Assembly (NCBI GenBank): GCA_958438515.1
Contig: CAUBRZ010000003.1
Span: 27,715-91,714, forward strand
DNA: 64,000 bases
Direction of reading: 5' to 3'
Source: an uncultured Clostridium sp.
GTDB lineage: Bacteria > Bacillota > Clostridia > TANB77 > CAG-508
The notes below the pieces were generated by a model. The model had not been told where the DNA came from. It was given only the letters and a program-made list of their open reading frames with translations, and searched no databases. Position 1 is the stretch's first letter, and every line of letters begins with the position of its first letter. Both the position numbers and the translations under genes were made by a program. Positions 61,231-64,000 of this stretch are shown in pieces.

Positions 61231-61410
61231 ATGCAACCACCGTATGACTTAAAAACAACAAAGGAATTTATTTCCGAAAATGGAATTACAGCAACACTGA
61301 TGCTCTTGTCAGACCCTTCATTTCCTCAAAGAAATAAAGATACTCTGTCAAAGGAACATATCATTGTTGGTGATTTTCCAAATGTAACGTTAATCTGTTC
61401 ACTTGCATGA
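61231..61410 (+). CDS. Small hypothetical protein divergent from agrB
   Basis: 59 residues from ATG 61231 with AAAGGAGGAC upstream, its own promoter and strong terminator. MQPPYDLKTTKEFISENGITATLML, then a polar middle and a hydrophobic end IVGDFPNVTLICSLA. No family recognised; shares the regulatory gap with agrB so it may be part of the response. Confidence 0.65.
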   Translation: MQPPYDLKTTKEFISENGITATLMLLSDPSFPQRNKDTLSKEHIIVGDFPNVTLICSLA

Positions 61411-61437
61411 TCCTCTAAAAAACTGTAATAGTTTTTT

Positions 61438-61474
61438 AAGCTTCCCTATTTTCGTTAAGTAGGGAAGCTTTTTT
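61438..61474 (+). terminator. Strong terminator after the 59-residue gene
   Basis: AAGCTTCCCTA/TAGGGAAGCTT arms, then TTTTTA. Confidence 0.92.
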
Positions 61475-61694
61475 ATATTCAATACAAAAAACGAGATATT
61501 CATTTATGAAATATCTCGTTTTTTATTTTTATAAAGTTTGGTAGCGAAGATGTGAAATGATTTTAGCATTTTTTAAATTTTCTGTTTTTTGTTTTTTCTT
61601 GATTTTTGGCCACTTTCAGTTCCAATCATTTCTAGCAATTTCTATATTATTCTAAACTGAGTGGCTAAAAAGTGGCTAAAAATTCTGTCTTATT

Positions 61695-61832
61695 TCATCT
61701 ATTTTTTAAAAATTCTCTTATTTCCATTTCATAATTATCTATTTTAAAATTATTACAGATTTTTTTTAAAAGTTCTATAAATTTTTTATTTATGTTATTA
61801 TTTCTAACTGGCATTTTTTCTTCTTTATTCAT
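61695..61832 (-). CDS. 45-residue hypothetical protein downstream of the XRE gene
   Basis: MNKEEKMPVRNNNINKKFIE... charged, helical. AAGGAG ten bases upstream and an operator-like palindrome further up that also precedes the XRE gene. About 220 bases to the left up to the terminator at 61474 hold no gene I can support, only short GTGGCTA repeats. Function unknown. Confidence 0.55.
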   Translation of the reverse strand: MNKEEKMPVRNNNINKKFIELLKKICNNFKIDNYEMEIREFLKNR

Positions 61833-61891
61833 TACTACATTTCTCCTTTTATTTTATTGAAGCTTCTAATTAGAGAATATATTAATCCTTG

Positions 61892-61905
61892 TCCACTATG
61901 GTGGA
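61892..61905. promoter_or_regulatory. Operator-like palindrome, copy 1
   Basis: TCCACTATGGTGGA (arms TCCAC/GTGGA), 60 bases before the 45-residue gene, next to TATTTTATGAAAGTGCC. Confidence 0.65.
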
Positions 61906-61940
61906 TATTTTATGAAAGTGCCTTTTTCTTATACAATAAA

Positions 61941-61962
61941 ATAATACCTTTTACGGTATTAT
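61941..61962 (-). terminator. Terminator at the XRE stop codon
   Basis: ATAATACC/GGTATTAT arms with the TAA stop in the loop, then TTTATT. Confidence 0.7.
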
Positions 61963-62152
61963 TTTATATAATTCTTCTATTTTTATATTTAATTTTTGTG
62001 CTATTCTTACAGCCATGCTTAAACTAGGTTCTTTTTCATTTTTTTCTATATAATTTAAATGTGAACTTGATATTCCTGTCATTTTTGACAGCTGATCTAA
62101 ACTATATCCGTTTTTTAGTTCTTATTTCTTTTAATAATACTACTATTTTCAT
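61951..62152 (-). CDS. XRE-family repressor, CGG +1 frameshift
   Basis: 66 residues with one +1 shift, otherwise not visible as a gene. MKIVVLLKEIRTKK, then in-frame CGG at codon 15, then GYSLDQLSKMTGISSSHLNYIEKNEKEPSLSMAVRIAQKLNIKIEELYKII: a complete Cro/CI-type helix-turn-helix with the usual K-x-G-x-S-x-x-x-L start. Without the shift the frame ends after 16 codons. AGGGTGG precedes ATG. A palindrome upstream suggests autoregulation. Confidence 0.87.
62108..62110 (-). other. CGG +1 frameshift site 9 (XRE repressor)
   Basis: AAA CGG ATA TAG read as AAA C-GGA TAT AGT gives K-K-G-Y-S-L-D-Q-L. The zero frame stops two codons after the CGG. Confidence 0.87.
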
Positions 62153-62203
62153 ATTTTCCACCCTATTTTAGTATGCCCTTATTTTTATATAACATACTTT
62201 TTA

Positions 62204-62217
62204 TCCACTATGGTGGA
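62204..62217. promoter_or_regulatory. Operator-like palindrome, copy 2
   Basis: Same 14 bases TCCACTATGGTGGA as at 61892, 52 bases before the XRE start, also next to an AAAGTGCC motif. Confidence 0.65.
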
Positions 62218-62243
62218 AAAGTGCCATTTTCTTTTACGAAACT

Positions 62244-62281
62244 AAAAAACACCTCTAGCTTATTATTGCTAGAAGTGTTTC
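62244..62281 (-). terminator. Terminator after the 58-residue gene
   Basis: AAACAC-TCTAGC/GCTAGA-GTGTTT arms followed by TTTTTAG on the minus strand. Confidence 0.8.
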
Positions 62282-62284
62282 CAA

Positions 62285-62461
62285 TTATTCACTTTTGTTT
62301 GCTAATTTTATTATTCTTTTAAAACTTCTTGTTCTTAATATTCCCTTTAAACTTTCTGACGATAATATCAAGTAATACTTTAACAGTCTATTATATTCCT
62401 TCTCATCTTTTACATTTAATATTTTTATCATTTGTAGAGATTCTTTGTATGCTTTTTCCAT
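62285..62461 (-). CDS. 58-residue hypothetical protein
   Basis: MEKAYKESLQMIKILNVKDEKEYNRLL... ending KRIIKLANKSE, basic and helical. AAGGAGATG upstream. Small proteins of this type precede or follow XRE genes in mobile regions, but no family is recognised. The 220 bases upstream of it hold no supported gene. Confidence 0.6.
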   Translation of the reverse strand: MEKAYKESLQMIKILNVKDEKEYNRLLKYYLILSSESLKGILRTRSFKRIIKLANKSE

Positions 62462-62681
62462 AATATCATCTCCTTTATGATATTATAACATTTTATGTTA
62501 AATTCTCGTGTTGAAATTTGTCGAAGAATTAACATTTTTTATAAAAATACAACATTATTACATTTCTTACTTTTCTTTAAAATCAAGCCCAAAACCGACC
62601 TTTTAAAATCGATTTTAAGCTGTTTTTATTTTCAAATCAACAAGTTATATGCCTTGATTTTACTGCATTTGGGCACAAAAA

Positions 62682-62717
62682 AAGAGGTAGACTAGAAATT
62701 AATCTAATCTACCTCTT
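62682..62717 (-). terminator. Terminator after the C39/SH3 gene
   Basis: AAGAGGTAGA/TCTACCTCTT arms then seven Ts on the minus strand. Confidence 0.88.
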
Positions 62718-62720
62718 ATA

Positions 62721-64000
62721 TTATAATTTAGTACAATAATTTAATGAAATCCACCCACTTGGAGTTAATCCAAATCCATTTTGAACTCTAATTACTGTTG
62801 TTACTACTCCTCGTTTTAATCCATTAGTATATTGATTTCCTAGTTTCTTATTCTGATATCTTGCATTTGCTGTTAATTGTTTATATCCTTTTATTTTATA
62901 TTTTGTACCAGGACCTGTACGAACATTTAATATACTAGCATTTACTTTGTATGTTCCAGTCCTGTATCCTGTTACTTTTGTTGTAGATGATGATAACTTT
63001 ATAGTATAAGCTAACTTAATCCATCCACCTTTATCAGTTTTTCCCCATCCATTGCTTTCTGCTAATATAGTTGCTACTTGATTCTTAGAATAACCACCTA
63101 TTCTTTTATAACTCGTGTTTGCCCCTGCTCTTATATTTAATCCATTATTAGCAATTATTCTTACTTTATAATCCACATTTGATACACTACTTATTGGTTT
63201 AACATATACAATATTTGAATCGTTTTCTTTTATATCTGTTCTATCATTTTTAAAACAGAAAAACTTTTTATAATTAGCATAATTTCTGAAATTATCTATA
63301 CTTACATATACAGTATTTCCTTTAACTTCTGCTTTTCCTCTACGACTAGCAACATCAAATTTTCCGTTGTATAAGTAAGGGTCATATACTTTTATATAAT
63401 CTCCTTCGATTCCAGTTAATACTATAAAATGTCCACCATATGTAAATAATCCTTGATTGCAACTTACTATTATGTAATGATTATCTTTTAATTTTGCTAC
63501 TGCATCATCTAGTCTATAACATTCACTATATCCTATATTAAATACATCTGCTGTCCATTTAAATGCGCTCCAGTATGTTCCTTGGTTTGCACTCCTATAT
63601 CCATATTGTGTATATAGACTTGCCATAGTGTCAGGTGTTATTGTTCCTTTTATGCTTGATACTACCATAGCACTTGATGTAGGACCACATCCACTTGTTC
63701 CTATTGTCTGAGAACTGTCTCCTACACTAGAATACATTTTATTAGACCATCTACTATCAATCTGACTATAATATGTTAATCCTGCATATTTTCCAACTTC
63801 TACGTTTGGAGCTTTTTCAGAACCTTCATAAGCAACTTGTCCTTGTTCTTTAAATCCTTCTGACTCTGTTTCTTGAACTTCTACTATTTGTTCATCTAAT
63901 TCTGTTACATTTTCTATCCTTGTTGTACTCTCATTAATTGCCATATCTGTTACTGTATCTGTAATCTTCTCTACTACATCTTTTTGTAATTCTTTATCAT
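62721..64000 (-). CDS. C39-like peptidase with two C-terminal SH3-like domains, 5' end beyond the window
   Basis: The frame is open to the window edge, so the start lies beyond 64000. After a threonine/glutamate-rich linker comes a papain-like C39_2 domain: YYSQIDSRWSNKMY, SGCGPTSSAMV (catalytic C), GGHFIVLTGIEGDYIKVYDPY (catalytic H and D). Then two bacterial SH3 domains (NGLNIRAGANTSYKRIGGYSK; ASILNVRTGPGTKYKIKGYK). Secreted or wall-bound peptidase or lysin; the signal region is not visible. Confidence 0.85.
   Translation of the reverse strand, partial: DKELQKDVVEKITDTVTDMAINESTTRIENVTELDEQIVEVQETESEGFKEQGQVAYEGSEKAPNVEVGKYAGLTYYSQIDSRWSNKMYSSVGDSSQTIGTSGCGPTSSAMVVSSIKGTITPDTMASLYTQYGYRSANQGTYWSAFKWTADVFNIGYSECYRLDDAVAKLKDNHYIIVSCNQGLFTYGGHFIVLTGIEGDYIKVYDPYLYNGKFDVASRRGKAEVKGNTVYVSIDNFRNYANYKKFFCFKNDRTDIKENDSNIVYVKPISSVSNVDYKVRIIANNGLNIRAGANTSYKRIGGYSKNQVATILAESNGWGKTDKGGWIKLAYTIKLSSSTTKVTGYRTGTYKVNASILNVRTGPGTKYKIKGYKQLTANARYQNKKLGNQYTNGLKRGVVTTVIRVQNGFGLTPSGWISLNYCTKL

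Noticed and set aside
61600..61690. GTGGCTA-type repeats resembling the 3' end of tyrosine integrase genes or an attachment site
   Set aside because: Only two short copies and no integrase or second attachment site in the window.
62495..62695. Plus-strand ORF of 66 codons
   Set aside because: Lies opposite the upstream regions of minus-strand genes, lacks a ribosome binding site and has AT-driven composition.

Overview
The window looks like chromosomal DNA from an AT-rich, spore-forming-lineage member of the Clostridia (Firmicutes), probably an uncultivated gut relative. The evidence is very low GC, strong AGGAGG ribosome binding sites, spoVT, spoIIM, yqfC, yqfD and pdaA homologues, zinc-type S14 and a zinc-lid adenylate kinase, an agr-type cyclic-peptide system, and prepilin-like proteins typical of such genomes. 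Most genes are on the minus strand.

Layout: 1-12 kb holds cell-envelope and housekeeping genes (LTA-synthase-like, PssD/PssE-like, xerD, spoIIM, endonuclease-Q-like PHP protein, HD-like protein, rnhA, tmcAL), a MerR/GyrI regulator, a decayed transglutaminase-like/CDP-alcohol phosphotransferase fusion and tRNA-Tyr and tRNA-Met. 12-28 kb holds dprA, folD, ligA, a sortase, a HIT protein, a short alaS, spoVT, a KAP NTPase, comF, a REP-associated (RAYT) transposase, recD2 and a prepilin-like FN3 protein. 28-45 kb is one long S10-spc-alpha ribosomal cluster (rpsJ to rplQ with secY, adk, map, infA, rpoA), lacking rpmD and preceded by a consensus promoter and a 250-nt leader. 45-52 kb holds ldh, a DUF4364 protein, a YugP-like metalloprotease, ylbF, a DUF3048 protein, ybeY and the sporulation genes yqfD-yqfC-pdaA. 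52.7-57.3 kb is a 4.5-kb serine-recombinase element carrying oleate hydratase and a TetR regulator, inserted inside pdaA exactly at the HxxxH metal motif. 58-61 kb is an agr-type locus (response regulator, kinase, AgrB and a 40-residue AgrD). The last 3 kb holds small genes, an XRE repressor with two copies of a likely operator, and a C39-like/SH3 protein running off the window.

The most important observation is systematic. Nine in-frame CGG codons occur in eight recognisable protein genes (LTA-synthase-like, spoIIM, endonuclease-Q-like, MerR/GyrI, KAP, recD2 twice, map, XRE). At every one, the conserved protein continues only if the ribosome moves +1, so that CGGN is read as one residue, evidently glycine (GGN). 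By eye I found no recognisable gene in the window that uses CGG as an ordinary in-frame arginine codon; the single other in-frame CGG is codon 3 of an unrecognised 55-codon ORF. The affected genes include map and the Walker A motif of a KAP ATPase, and recD2 needs two shifts. This suggests that CGG is an unassigned codon in this organism that triggers +1 frameshifting or four-base decoding across the genome. The competing explanation, an assembly or sequencing artefact, must be excluded with raw reads and proteomics.
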